From: Planctomycetota bacterium
GTDB taxonomy: Bacteria; Planctomycetota; Planctomycetia; Isosphaerales; Isosphaeraceae
Reading direction: 5' to 3'
Length of the DNA stretch: 46,131 bases
NCBI GenBank assembly: GCA_021791715.1
Contig: JAJYWB010000049.1
Location: 1-46,131, forward strand
The position numbers and the translations under genes were made by a program. Position 1 is the stretch's first letter, and each line of letters opens with the position of its first letter. The notes under the pieces are model-generated. The model ran no database searches, was not told the origin of the DNA, and was given only the letters and a program-made list of their open reading frames with translations. This document shows positions 38,209 to 46,131 of the stretch, in pieces.

Positions 38209-38667
38209 ATGGCCTCCACTCCCGATCATCCCAACGATTCGACGCCCAAACCCCCTTGCTCGGGAACGAGCGAGTTCCGCGTCGAATCGCAAAGCCGACG
38301 CGAGTTCGAACTCGATTTCATGGCCGGAATCCTCGCACGCCATCCGTTTTATACCGACGCTCTCCGCGTCCACGCGTGCAACCTCGCCGCGATCGGAGAA
38401 CACGGCAGGGCGCTTCAGCTCGATCGACTCCAGGTCCGCCTCTTGCCCCATCGACCAATCCCTTGGTACAACCTTGCCTGCGGCTACGCGGCGCTCGGCA
38501 TGATCGACGCGGCGTTCATGGCGCTCGAACGCGCGATCGACCTCGGCTTCAATCGCCCTCGATTGCTCCGAAACGACCCCGACCTCCGCCCGCTCCGCGA
38601 CGACCCGCGTTTCGCCAGGCTCTCAAGGCGCATCGAATCGGTCGCGGCGACTCGGCGCTTCGATTAA
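38209..38667 (+). CDS. Small TPR-like protein
   Basis: The 152-aa product has about three helical tetratricopeptide-like units: DFMAGILARHPFYTDALRVH, ACNLAAIGEHGRALQLDRLQ and PWYNLACGYAALGMIDAAFM followed by ALERAIDLGF. It ends with LRNDPDLRPLRDDPRFARL, a typical closing motif of TPR proteins. It probably mediates protein-protein contact; the partner is unknown. The ATG at 38209 has GGGAG at 38193-38197, eleven bases away. No signal peptide. It lies 243 bp before the nucleoside phosphorylase gene on the same strand; co-transcription is possible. Confidence 0.75.
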   Translation: MASTPDHPNDSTPKPPCSGTSEFRVESQSRREFELDFMAGILARHPFYTDALRVHACNLAAIGEHGRALQLDRLQVRLLPHRPIPWYNLACGYAALGMIDAAFMALERAIDLGFNRPRLLRNDPDLRPLRDDPRFARLSRRIESVAATRRFD

Positions 38668-38910
38668 GCCGACCCTCGCAGTACCCGATCTTCGAACGCC
38701 GCCGTCGTTCGTTTCGCAAGACGAACCGCGCGGGCGAGGCGAAACGCCGAAGATCGAACGACGAACGCGAGGAGAACGTGAAAAGCCCTCGCGATCGCCG
38801 CGGTTCGCTCGCGATCGATCCCGCCGCGCGAAAACGTGCGAGCGGGAACGAGCCTCGAAACATCCGAACGCGTTAACATCAACATCAGCCGTCCGCTTAT
38901 TGGAATACGA

Positions 38911-39750
38911 ATGAACGCGCATCAATGGGATCAGGTCGAAGAGGCGACGACCGCGGTGCGGGCGAAATGGCCGGGCAAGCCGCGCGTGGGGATCGTCCTC
39001 GGTTCGGGTTTGGGGGCGATGGCCGAGGAGATCGAAGCCGAGGCGGCGATCCCTTATCCCGAGATCCCCCACTTTCCCCGTTCGACGGTCGAAAGCCACA
39101 AGGGACGACTCCTCTGCGGCAAGCTCGATGGGCTCGAGGTCGTCGCGATGGAGGGACGCTTTCATGTTTATGAAGGCTACTCCGCAGCGCAGGTCACTTT
39201 CCCCGTGCGCGTGCTCAAAGAGCTCGGCTGTTCGATCTTGATCGTCTCGAACGCCGCGGGAGGGTTGAACCCGCTTTATTCCAAGGGAGATATCGTCGTC
39301 ATCGAGGATCATATCAACCTGATGGGTGTGAATCCTCTGATCGGTCCCAACGACGATCGTCTCGGCCCGCGATTCCCCGATCTGATCGAGCCGTACGATA
39401 AAACGCTCCAATCGCTCGCGCTCGAAGCGGCGCTTGAACATAAGATTACAGCGAGGCGCGGAGTGTACGCCGCGGTGACGGGGCCGAACCTTGAAACGAG
39501 GGCCGAATATCGCTACCTCCGAGGGATCGGCGCCGATCTCGTGGGGATGTCGACCGTCCCCGAGGTTCTCGTCGCGGTCCACGCGGGAATGCGCGTTCTC
39601 GGTTTTTCGATCGTCACCGACCTTTGCCTCCCCGACGCGCTCGAACCCGTCCGATTTGAGCAAATCCTCGCGGTAGCTCGGGTCGCCGAGGGAAAATTGC
39701 GTACGATCGTCCGCGAAGTCGTTAAAAGCCTCGAACCCGAGACGATCTAA
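38911..39750 (+). CDS. punA: Purine nucleoside phosphorylase (trimeric type)
   Basis: This cleaves purine (deoxy)nucleosides with phosphate to the free base and (deoxy)ribose-1-phosphate in purine salvage. The 279-aa length and motifs are those of the trimeric PNP family: [17 protein letters not shown] (phosphate-binding loop), [60 protein letters not shown], the base-site region [20 protein letters not shown] and [20 protein letters not shown]. The family Asn (usually in VTNAAGG and in the late TDLxxN loop) is only partly conserved here: the late loop reads [11 protein letters not shown]. The ATG at 38911 starts the conserved part; the frame continues 25 codons upstream without similarity. 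Confidence 0.92.
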   Translation: MNAHQWDQVEEATTAVRAKWPGKPRVGIVLGSGLGAMAEEIEAEAAIPYPEIPHFPRSTVESHKGRLLCGKLDGLEVVAMEGRFHVYEGYSAAQVTFPVRVLKELGCSILIVSNAAGGLNPLYSKGDIVVIEDHINLMGVNPLIGPNDDRLGPRFPDLIEPYDKTLQSLALEAALEHKITARRGVYAAVTGPNLETRAEYRYLRGIGADLVGMSTVPEVLVAVHAGMRVLGFSIVTDLCLPDALEPVRFEQILAVARVAEGKLRTIVREVVKSLEPETI

Positions 39751-39838
39751 TCACAAGAACAAGACGACCGCGGCGACCGTCGACGCCTCGAATAGAAATT
39801 ACGTGATCCATCTTTATTTTGTTTGAGAGTTGGAAGTC

Positions 39839-42673
39839 GTGTCCGATACAAGCGAAAGCAAGGTTAAGCCGTATAAAGATACGCTCAATCTCCCGGTTAC
39901 GCGATTCGACATGAAAGCGAATCTCGCGACCAAAGAGCCTTTGATTCAAGAACGATGGCGCGAGATCGATCTTTACGGGCGAATTCGAGCCGCGCGAGCC
40001 GGCCGTGAACGCAAGGTGCTGCACGACGGCCCGCCGTACGCCAACGGCGAAATCCACATGGGACACCTGCTCAACAAGGTGCTCAAAGACGTCGTGGTGC
40101 GGTCGCTCACGATGCGCGGTTACGACAGCCCGTACGTTCCCGGTTGGGACTGCCACGGCCTGCCGATCGAACACAAGGTCGTCAAAGACCTCGGCTCGAA
40201 GGCCGCGACGATGGAACCCGCCGAGATCCGCGATCGTTGTCGTACCGAGGCGCTCAAGTGGGTCGACGTTCAGCGCGAACAGTTCCAGCGGCTGGGAGCG
40301 TCGGGGGATTGGAACAACCCGTATTTAACGCTTGATCCCAGATATGAGGCGAGCGTTCTCGAGATTCTCGCCGATCTCGTCGATCGCGAGCTTTTGTTCC
40401 GCAAACTCAAACCGATCCACTGGTGCCTAAACGACCGCACGGCGCTCGCCGAGGCCGAGCTCGAATACCGCGACGCGACCTCGCCGAGCATTTACGTGAA
40501 TTTCGCGATGGTCGCGGGAGTTCCCGCGAGCTGGGGCGAAGGCGCGTGGCACGCGATGATCTGGACGACCACCCCCTGGACCCTCCCCGCCAACGTCGCG
40601 ATCGCGGCGCATCCGCGGCTGAGCTATTCGGGAATTCGTTATGTCGATCCCGATACGGGCGCCGAGGTTCGCACGATCGTCGCGACCGAACTCGTCTCCA
40701 AAGTTCTCGCGCTCCGCGGAATCGACGAATATCAAGAACTCGGACGTGTTTTGGGTAAAGATCTCGAACACGCTGAATATAGGCATCCATTTATTGATCG
40801 AATCGGTCCGATCGTCCTCGCCGAATACGTTTCGGCCGAAGACGGGACGGGGCTCGTGCACACCGCTCCGGGGCACGGAACCGACGACTTCAAGACGGGA
40901 AACGCCTACGGTCTCGCGACGCTTTCTCCCGTCGACGGCGGGGGACGATTCACGTCCGAGGCGCCCGAATGGCTCCGCGGCGAATTCGTGTTCAAAGCCG
41001 ACCCGAAAATCGTCGACCGGCTCCGCGAACTCAATAATCTCTTTTACTTCAAATCATTCTCACATAGTTATCCGCATTGCTGGCGATGCAAAAAGCCGGT
41101 GATTTTTCGCGCCACCGAGCAATGGTTCGTGGGAATCGATCGCGACGACCTGCGGGGTCGCGTGCTGGGTCGGATCGCCGAGGTGAACTGGCTTCCCGCT
41201 TGGGGACGAACGCGAATCGAATCGATGGTGGCGCAGCGTCCCGATTGGTGCGTCAGCCGGCAACGCCATTGGGGCGTGCCGATTCCGGCGTTTTCATGTG
41301 AATCTTGCAACCATATTTTGATGACGGCGGAGACGATCCGCCGGGTTCGCGACGTTTTTCGCGACCGGGGCGCAGACGCGTGGTATCGCGACCCCGCGGC
41401 CGAGCTGCTGGCGGCGGGAACGAAATGCCCCGCGTGCGGTAGCGACCGATTCCGCAAAGAGAACGACATCCTCGACGTTTGGTTCGAATCGGGATCGAGC
41501 TGGCGGGGAGTTCTTAGCGAGAATTTCGAGCTCGGCTTTCCCGCGTATCTTTACCTTGAGGGTTCGGATCAACATCGAGGTTGGTTTCAATCGTCGCTCG
41601 TCGCCGCCGTGGCGACGGTCGGCTCGGCGCCGTTTGAAAACGTCCTTACGCACGGGTTTATCGTCGACGATAAAGGCGAGAAGATGTCGAAATCGGAGGG
41701 GAATTCGATCTCGGCGGTGAAGTCGGTCGAAAAGTACGGCGCCGACGTGTTGCGGCTTTACGTGGCGAGCATGGATTACTCGGACGACGTTCGGATCGCC
41801 GAACGGGGCGTGAAGGAGATGTCCGAGGCTTACCGCAAAATCCGCAACACCTTCCGCTACCTGCTGGGCAATCTCGAGGATTACTCGAACTTCGACCCCT
41901 CGACCGTCCCCTCCGGATCGATCGGCGAAATCGACCGCCGCGCGCTCGCGGGGCTCAATCGCGTGATCGCCGACGTTCGATCGGCTTATGAGAATTTCGA
42001 ATTCTATCGTATCTACCAGCGTATTTATCAATATTGCTCGGTTGATTTATCAAGCTTTTATCTTGATGTTTTGAAAGATCGTTTATACGCCGAGCGGCGC
42101 GACGGCGCCGAGCGCCGCGCCGCGCGGTTCGTGATGCATCGACTGTTCGACGCGCTCACGCGCTTGCTGGCGCCGATCATTCCGCACACCGCCGAGGAAT
42201 TGTGGGGCTTTTTACCGGAGAGCCCCGATAAACCCGCGAGCGTGCATCTGGCGCTCTTTCCCGAGCCCGATCCGACCTGGGACGACCCCGAACGCGATCG
42301 CCTTTGGGACCGATTGCTCGCGATTCGCGACGAGGTGCTCCGCGAGCTCGAAAAACTTCGCGCGGCCAAGCGAATCGGCGGCGGCCAAGAGGCGACCGTC
42401 GTCGTCGGCTCGACCGACCCCGAACTCGCAGCTCTCCTCGCCGCCGAACGCGAACTGCTCGAAACGATCTGCATCGTGTCCGAACTAAAGGTTTCGGACC
42501 AAAAGCCCGAGAACGCGGCTCACGGGCTCGAAATCACCGGGCTTTGGGTCGCCGCCCAACCCTCCCCCCACCCGCGCTGCGAACGCTGCTGGAATCATCG
42601 CGCCTCGGTCGGCGCCGATCGCGATCAACCGACCCTCTGCGAACGATGCGTACATGTTCTTGCGCACTCGTAA
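39839..42673 (+). CDS. ileS: Isoleucyl-tRNA synthetase
   Basis: A 944-aa class I synthetase that charges tRNA-Ile. The HIGH motif is HMGH at residue 73 (PPYANGEIHMGHLLNKVLKD) and KMSKS is at about residue 615 (KGEKMSKSEGNSISAVKSVE). The editing domain lies between (TTTPWTLPANVAIAAHPRLS, HTAPGHGTDDF), with the catalytic-core SGSSWRGVL and EGSDQHRGWFQSSL segments. The C-terminal zinc-binding end is intact (CERCWNH and CERCV). The GTG at 39839 is preferred over TTG at 39830 because GAGAG (39825-39829) is then nine bases upstream; either start is possible. Length and motif order fit the bacterial (type I) enzyme. It stands 18 bases before purN. Confidence 0.96.
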   Translation: MSDTSESKVKPYKDTLNLPVTRFDMKANLATKEPLIQERWREIDLYGRIRAARAGRERKVLHDGPPYANGEIHMGHLLNKVLKDVVVRSLTMRGYDSPYVPGWDCHGLPIEHKVVKDLGSKAATMEPAEIRDRCRTEALKWVDVQREQFQRLGASGDWNNPYLTLDPRYEASVLEILADLVDRELLFRKLKPIHWCLNDRTALAEAELEYRDATSPSIYVNFAMVAGVPASWGEGAWHAMIWTTTPWTLPANVAIAAHPRLSYSGIRYVDPDTGAEVRTIVATELVSKVLALRGIDEYQELGRVLGKDLEHAEYRHPFIDRIGPIVLAEYVSAEDGTGLVHTAPGHGTDDFKTGNAYGLATLSPVDGGGRFTSEAPEWLRGEFVFKADPKIVDRLRELNNLFYFKSFSHSYPHCWRCKKPVIFRATEQWFVGIDRDDLRGRVLGRIAEVNWLPAWGRTRIESMVAQRPDWCVSRQRHWGVPIPAFSCESCNHILMTAETIRRVRDVFRDRGADAWYRDPAAELLAAGTKCPACGSDRFRKENDILDVWFESGSSWRGVLSENFELGFPAYLYLEGSDQHRGWFQSSLVAAVATVGSAPFENVLTHGFIVDDKGEKMSKSEGNSISAVKSVEKYGADVLRLYVASMDYSDDVRIAERGVKEMSEAYRKIRNTFRYLLGNLEDYSNFDPSTVPSGSIGEIDRRALAGLNRVIADVRSAYENFEFYRIYQRIYQYCSVDLSSFYLDVLKDRLYAERRDGAERRAARFVMHRLFDALTRLLAPIIPHTAEELWGFLPESPDKPASVHLALFPEPDPTWDDPERDRLWDRLLAIRDEVLRELEKLRAAKRIGGGQEATVVVGSTDPELAALLAAERELLETICIVSELKVSDQKPENAAHGLEITGLWVAAQPSPHPRCERCWNHRASVGADRDQPTLCERCVHVLAHS

Positions 42674-42691
42674 TTTCTTAAGAATTTGAAT

Positions 42692-43372
42692 ATGCCCAAG
42701 ATCCCCCGCGAACCTCCGATCCTCGATCCGCCGATCCGGCTCGCCGTGCTCGCGTCGGGAAACGGATCGACGCTTCAGAATTTAATTGATCGCATTGCGC
42801 AGGGTGATTTACGCGCCTCGATCGTTCGCTTGATCGCGAGCAGGGGGGGGATCGGAGCGATCGACCGAGCCCGCGCCGCGGGGATCGAGGTCGCGATCGC
42901 TCGACGCGGACCGAAAGGAGACGTACATACGTTCAGCGATTCGATCTTCGAGCACGTCCGCGCCGGCCGAGCCGATCTCGTCGTGCTGGCGGGCTTTTTG
43001 TCGCTGATCGAGATCCCCGACGATTATCAAGGAAAAGTGATCAACGTCCATCCGTCGTTGATCCCCGCGTTTTGCGGCCACGGGTTTCACGGCCTCGCGG
43101 TGCATTCGGCTGCGATCGATCGAGGCGTGAAGGTTTCCGGATGCACCGTTCACTTCGCCGATTCAACCTATGATACGGGACCGATCATCCTTCAGGAGAC
43201 GGTCCCGGTTTACGACGACGACGTTCCGGAGAGCCTGGCGTCGCGCGTCGTCGACGCCGAACGCCGGGCCCTGCCGAAAGCGATCGAACTTTACGCCGCG
43301 GGAAGACTCGTCGTCGCGGGACGAAGAGTTTTGGTCAAAGATTCACGAACGAATTTTCTAAGCAACAGTTGA
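42692..43372 (+). CDS. purN: Phosphoribosylglycinamide formyltransferase
   Basis: This transfers a formyl group from 10-formyl-THF to GAR in step 3 of purine synthesis. The 226-aa product has the phosphate loop LAVLASGNGSTLQNLI, and the catalytic triad N118, H120 (VINVHPSLIPAF) and D161 (STYDTGPIILQE), with the SGCTVHFAD motif. The ATG at 42692 is 18 bases after ileS, so the genes are very likely co-transcribed; a TTG two codons earlier is possible. The Shine-Dalgarno site is weak. The last 27 codons overlap the 3' end of the convergent gene at 43291. Confidence 0.95.
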   Translation: MPKIPREPPILDPPIRLAVLASGNGSTLQNLIDRIAQGDLRASIVRLIASRGGIGAIDRARAAGIEVAIARRGPKGDVHTFSDSIFEHVRAGRADLVVLAGFLSLIEIPDDYQGKVINVHPSLIPAFCGHGFHGLAVHSAAIDRGVKVSGCTVHFADSTYDTGPIILQETVPVYDDDVPESLASRVVDAERRALPKAIELYAAGRLVVAGRRVLVKDSRTNFLSNS

Positions 43373-44517
43373 TGCAACTGACGTTTGGATTCTTTGACGA
43401 CCTGGAACGGACGGTCTTCGAGTTGGAGCCGATCGATTCTGGGAATCATCGCCTCGCGACCTCGAACGCACGCGATCCAACGACCGTCGGTGGAAAAGAC
43501 GGGAGGGGTGTGAAAACAGCCGTCGGCGAGAACGCGTTCGGTCCCCTCGACGACCCTCGGAGCGAGCGTTTTACGATCGACCTCGAGGGCGACGATTTGA
43601 AGCCTCCAGCCGTATTCTTTGGGACGTTTGGTCAGATACGCGAGAACGGGATCTCCCGAGGCCGACGTTCCAATCACGGGACAAGCCTCCTCGACCGTCT
43701 CGGCGCGCCCCTCGGAATCGACCGGGATTAAGCCGCCGGGTTCGACCGCGGGCTTCGTCAGCCGACTCGCCGCGATGATCGATTTCCCCTCGTCGTCGAG
43801 CATCAGCCACCAGATCTCGGCGGGATAAACACGTGCATTTTTCACGCGATTTTCATGCCTTCTGAGCGCGACCAGAAGCCGACCGCGGAGGCGACGCTCG
43901 GCGGGCCAGGAGAGATCGCTGAACATCCCCGCCGGAAGCAGCTTGCCGGTTTTATCCTTGACGCGCCAGACGACCGGTACGGGCTTTTTCTTCAAGGGAT
44001 CCGTGGAGTGAGCGTCTTCAAAGTCGAAACGATAAATCAGACCGTCCCCCCCCGCGAAAAGAATCTTGGCGTCGGTTCCGGGCATCCAACACGGCGGGCC
44101 GCTGGGAACGACCGGACTCGACACTTGATCGACGACTCGGCCCCCTGGATACGTGATCCGTCCCAGGCCGATCTCGTTGAGCGTCGATCGCGTTCCCGCC
44201 CCCTGACGCTCGACCAAACAACCGACGAGCTGAGATTCGCCGTTCGCGTCGACCCATGGAGAACAACTGATGTGCTCAAAAACCTCGTTGTTGGAAAGCG
44301 GCAGACGTTCGGTGACGCCGGTGCGCCGGTCGAGCAGGAGAGGTCCCGAATATTCGCCGGGAAACATGAACGTCTCGAACCCCGCCATCCGAGCCTCGCA
44401 CAGGGTGCGAGATTCGGGCGCCGAGGGAAGACAACGCGCCACGCCGATCGCCAGTACGTTCGCCGCGAACACCAGCAGCAGCGTCGTACGAATCAAGGAT
44501 CCCAAAGACACTTTCAT
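43291..44517 (-). CDS. Exported beta-propeller-like protein of unknown function
   Basis: The 408-aa product starts with a signal peptide or membrane anchor (SLIRTTLLLVFAANVLAIGV). The ATG at 44517 has AAGGTGA at 44523-44529. The mature part shows recurring strand-turn motifs of TolB/WD40-like propellers (SGPLLLDRRTGVTERLPLS, CWMPGTDAKILFAGGDGLIY, PPVFSTDGRWIACVRGREAM) spaced at about 40-60 residues. No enzymatic residues are recognised; carbohydrate or protein binding outside the cytoplasm is plausible but inferred. Its last 82 bases overlap the 3' end of purN on the other strand. The C-terminus (KRQLHQLLLRKFVRESLTK) is basic and may be an extension beyond the propeller. Confidence 0.7.
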   Translation of the reverse strand: MKVSLGSLIRTTLLLVFAANVLAIGVARCLPSAPESRTLCEARMAGFETFMFPGEYSGPLLLDRRTGVTERLPLSNNEVFEHISCSPWVDANGESQLVGCLVERQGAGTRSTLNEIGLGRITYPGGRVVDQVSSPVVPSGPPCWMPGTDAKILFAGGDGLIYRFDFEDAHSTDPLKKKPVPVVWRVKDKTGKLLPAGMFSDLSWPAERRLRGRLLVALRRHENRVKNARVYPAEIWWLMLDDEGKSIIAASRLTKPAVEPGGLIPVDSEGRAETVEEACPVIGTSASGDPVLAYLTKRPKEYGWRLQIVALEVDRKTLAPRVVEGTERVLADGCFHTPPVFSTDGRWIACVRGREAMIPRIDRLQLEDRPFQVVKESKRQLHQLLLRKFVRESLTKTLRPATTSLPAA

Positions 44518-45388
44518 ATCGATCACCTTGTGTGCATCCCGCAAGCCAAGATCTTAATCAATTAGGCGGCGATTTCGCGGGTTTGGTTCCAAAAAAACCG
44601 GTTACGATCGGAAACTTAGCCGAGAATCATCAAGCGCGTGCGATCGGCGCGTGATATTCCGATAAAGATCGATCGCGACGGTTCGAACGCGAAATCGAAC
44701 GTCGTTTATGGGTTAGGCGGGCCTTCGGAACGCCCGAAAGCCGGCTCGGGGTGGGTTTTGGAGAGGATCGTAATCATGGAATGAACCGGTCGTTGTCGTC
44801 GTCCACAAGCAGTCTCGATCGCTCTCAAAGCCTCGGCGAACATCGTCGATTCCCGCGATCGAGCATTCCATGCCTGGAAACGAAACAGCAAATTGAGGAC
44901 CAAACCATCCGAGTCGCGCCACGTCGTTCGGCGAAAACTCGGTCGATCACTCCCGAACTAGGCCATGAAAATCGCGCAACCTTAATGATGAAAAAGCCTT
45001 ACCAATGATCTCGACGCGTGACCGGGGGGTGGGAACAACGCCGTCGAGGCCGCCTAGGGGAATGCTCGGTCGTTACGCTTCGTGAAATCGAAGCCTAATC
45101 GGCGGGCGATCCCGCCTCGATTTCGCGCTCGCGTTCATGACCGCATGAAAGAATAGTAGAACGCCCCGAACCGCCGTCAAGCCGCTCGGTGTCAAAAAGC
45201 CGCCGATCTTCCGCCGATCGCGCCGCCTCGACTACGAAGAGGGAGATAACGATTGCGCGCAACAGAACGATCGCCGGCGGAGGAACCTACCGACGAGCCG
45301 CGATTATTGTTTTATTATTATTAATATTAAATATAATTATATATTATGATTAATTGCACACCGATCTTATCAAGAACGATTTTCCGAT
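44518..45388. other. Intergenic region, possible small minus-strand remnant
   Basis: A minus-strand frame (44706-44903, extending in frame to about 44955 without a standard start) reads LVLNLLFRFQAWNARSREST and has plausible helical character, but no start site or family is evident; it may be the remnant of a larger gene. The stretch 45300-45350 is almost pure A/T. No other feature is supported. Confidence 0.3.
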
Positions 45389-45494
45389 CGACCCCCCTCG
45401 ATCACCACGCAAGCGGGGGGACGGCAATATATCCTGATAAGCATTGATTTCGATATCACTCCCTCCCCGCGTGCGGGGAGGGTAAGGGAGGGGT
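45389..45494. repeat. REPIN-like palindromic repeat, copy 1
   Basis: It begins CGACCCCCCTCGATCACCAC, with hairpin arms around GCAAGCGGGGGG, then an unrelated AT-richer core, and ends with CCCTCCCCGCGTGCGGGGAG followed by GGTAAGGGAGGGGTT. The two ends are approximate inverted repeats, and each is itself a hairpin, as in paired REP sequences. Confidence 0.75.
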
Positions 45495-45525
45495 TAATCG
45501 TTCATGAATATCATAATAAAAATCA

Positions 45526-45630
45526 CGACCCCCCTCGATCACCACGCAAGCGGGGGGAAGGGTCGATCGCGGAAATACAATCATATGAAATTAGCTCCAT
45601 CCCCGCGTGCGGGGAGGGTCGGGGAGGGGT
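45526..45630. repeat. REPIN-like palindromic repeat, copy 2
   Basis: Same orientation and same ends as copy 1 (CGACCCCCCTCGATCACCAC; CCCCGCGTGCGGGGAGGG then TCGGGGAGGGGTT), while the ~45-bp core differs. The two lie 31 bp apart. Confidence 0.75.
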
Positions 45631-46110
45631 TCACCTTCGCGCTCGGATCCCGCCGAATATGCGGTTACCGTTCCGAATCGCCTCCAAACATAAGCGCTCG
45701 CGGCGGCGAAGTTACCGGGGAAGACGCCTCACCCTCCGATCCGATCGGCCGATACGACCAAATTCTCGCATCCTCTTTCAAATCGCCGACCCGCGCACGA
45801 ACTTGTTATATTCTGTCAAATATAATACAAACTATATTGTAATATAATTCATCAAATCGATCGTTCGGCTTGTTCCTCCCCCCCTCCGCTGGTACGATGA
45901 TCCGAATTTTCCAGGCGCCGCCGCGCGACGACGGCGCGCCCCGAGGCGCGGCGGGATCTTCCCCGCCGGCCTTCAACAGCGATTCGCCTTTGAGTACGCC
46001 GTGCCTAAGTTCGAGTTTCGCACTTTTGGGGACCAAAAAGTAAGAAAATGATGTCGGCATCCTCGCCTGAATTTTGGCATATTGTTTTTGTCCGAAACAA
46101 CCCAAAAGGC
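45631..46110. other. Gene-free region before the right edge
   Basis: Only frames without coding support. A minus-strand frame across 45806-46105 contains a Pro/Gly/Ser-rich segment (GESLLKAGGEDPAAPRGAPS) that looks like interspersed-repeat translation, not a protein. An AT-rich patch lies at 45810-45860. Confidence 0.4.
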
Positions 46111-46124
46111 AAGGAGGCCGACTC

Positions 46125-46131
46125 GTGGAGC
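46125..46131 (+). CDS. Start of a gene running off the right edge
   Basis: A strong AAGGAGG site at 46111-46117 stands seven bases before a GTG at 46125. Only GTG GAG C is visible, so nothing can be said of the product. The call rests entirely on the ribosome-binding site and spacing. Confidence 0.4.

Noticed and set aside
38623..39663. 346-codon minus-strand frame
   Set aside because: It is antisense to the purine nucleoside phosphorylase gene; no start signal or domain.
45806..46105. 99-codon minus-strand frame
   Set aside because: It crosses an AT-rich patch and a Pro/Gly-rich interspersed-like segment, with no ribosome-binding site; the adjacent plus-strand AAGGAGG-GTG start is better supported.
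1..46131. tRNA and rRNA genes
   Set aside because: No cloverleaf with a GTTCRANNC-type T-loop and no rRNA-like stretch were recognised by eye; a covariance-model scan would be decisive.

Overview
The window looks like a chromosomal segment of a GC-rich planctomycete, most likely of the Isosphaeraceae type. The evidence is a dnaG-rpoD operon, a squalene-cyclase-fold repeat protein with a membrane anchor, the N-terminal PRLEALES motif typical of exported planctomycete proteins, GEAPAEP/RLGRSLALP-type interspersed repeats and weak or absent Shine-Dalgarno sites on many genes. Taxonomy is inferred from these features only.

Layout. 1-0.9 kb: 3' end of a hypothetical gene whose tail is built from interspersed repeats in both orientations. 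1.5-5.4 kb: a strong sigma70-type promoter, DNA primase (dnaG), primary sigma factor (rpoD) and a clear intrinsic terminator. 5.5-10.9 kb: a coiled-coil/zinc-ribbon protein, a membrane-anchored prenyltransferase-like repeat protein, a Gfo/Idh/MocA oxidoreductase and a small protein with an almost pure Asp tail. 11.1-12.4 kb: a decayed DNA methyltransferase pseudogene. 12.6-16.3 kb: two divergent exported or membrane-anchored proteins of unknown function. 16.3-18.0 kb: a decayed IS1380-family element at the left edge of an island.

18.2-36.1 kb is the most interesting part: a polymorphic-toxin (RHS/YD-repeat) locus read entirely on the minus strand. One full-length RHS gene (30.05-35.75 kb) is followed by four orphan tip cassettes. 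Each cassette has a GC-rich RHS-core segment homologous to the main gene, an unrelated AT-rich C-terminal tip, and a different small gene right after it, presumed to be the cognate immunity gene. The partners are two leucine-rich-repeat proteins, a multi-TM protein and a small membrane-anchored protein; the main gene has its own partner. Copies of a ~75-bp repeat and a ~250-bp leader block separate the cassettes, and remnants of IS4 and IS1380 transposases lie in or beside the locus. The start region of the main gene contains about 19 tandem copies of a pentanucleotide. As assembled, this tract puts the only good upstream ATG out of frame with the PRLEALES-RHS reading frame; losing one copy would restore it. 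This suggests contingency (phase-variable) expression combined with tip swapping by recombination.

36.3-46.1 kb returns to housekeeping DNA: a glycosyltransferase, a small TPR protein, purine nucleoside phosphorylase, isoleucyl-tRNA synthetase closely followed by purN, a secreted beta-propeller-like protein that overlaps purN tail to tail, two REPIN-like palindromic repeats, and the ribosome-binding site and first codons of a gene that runs off the right edge. No tRNA, rRNA or CRISPR array was recognised.
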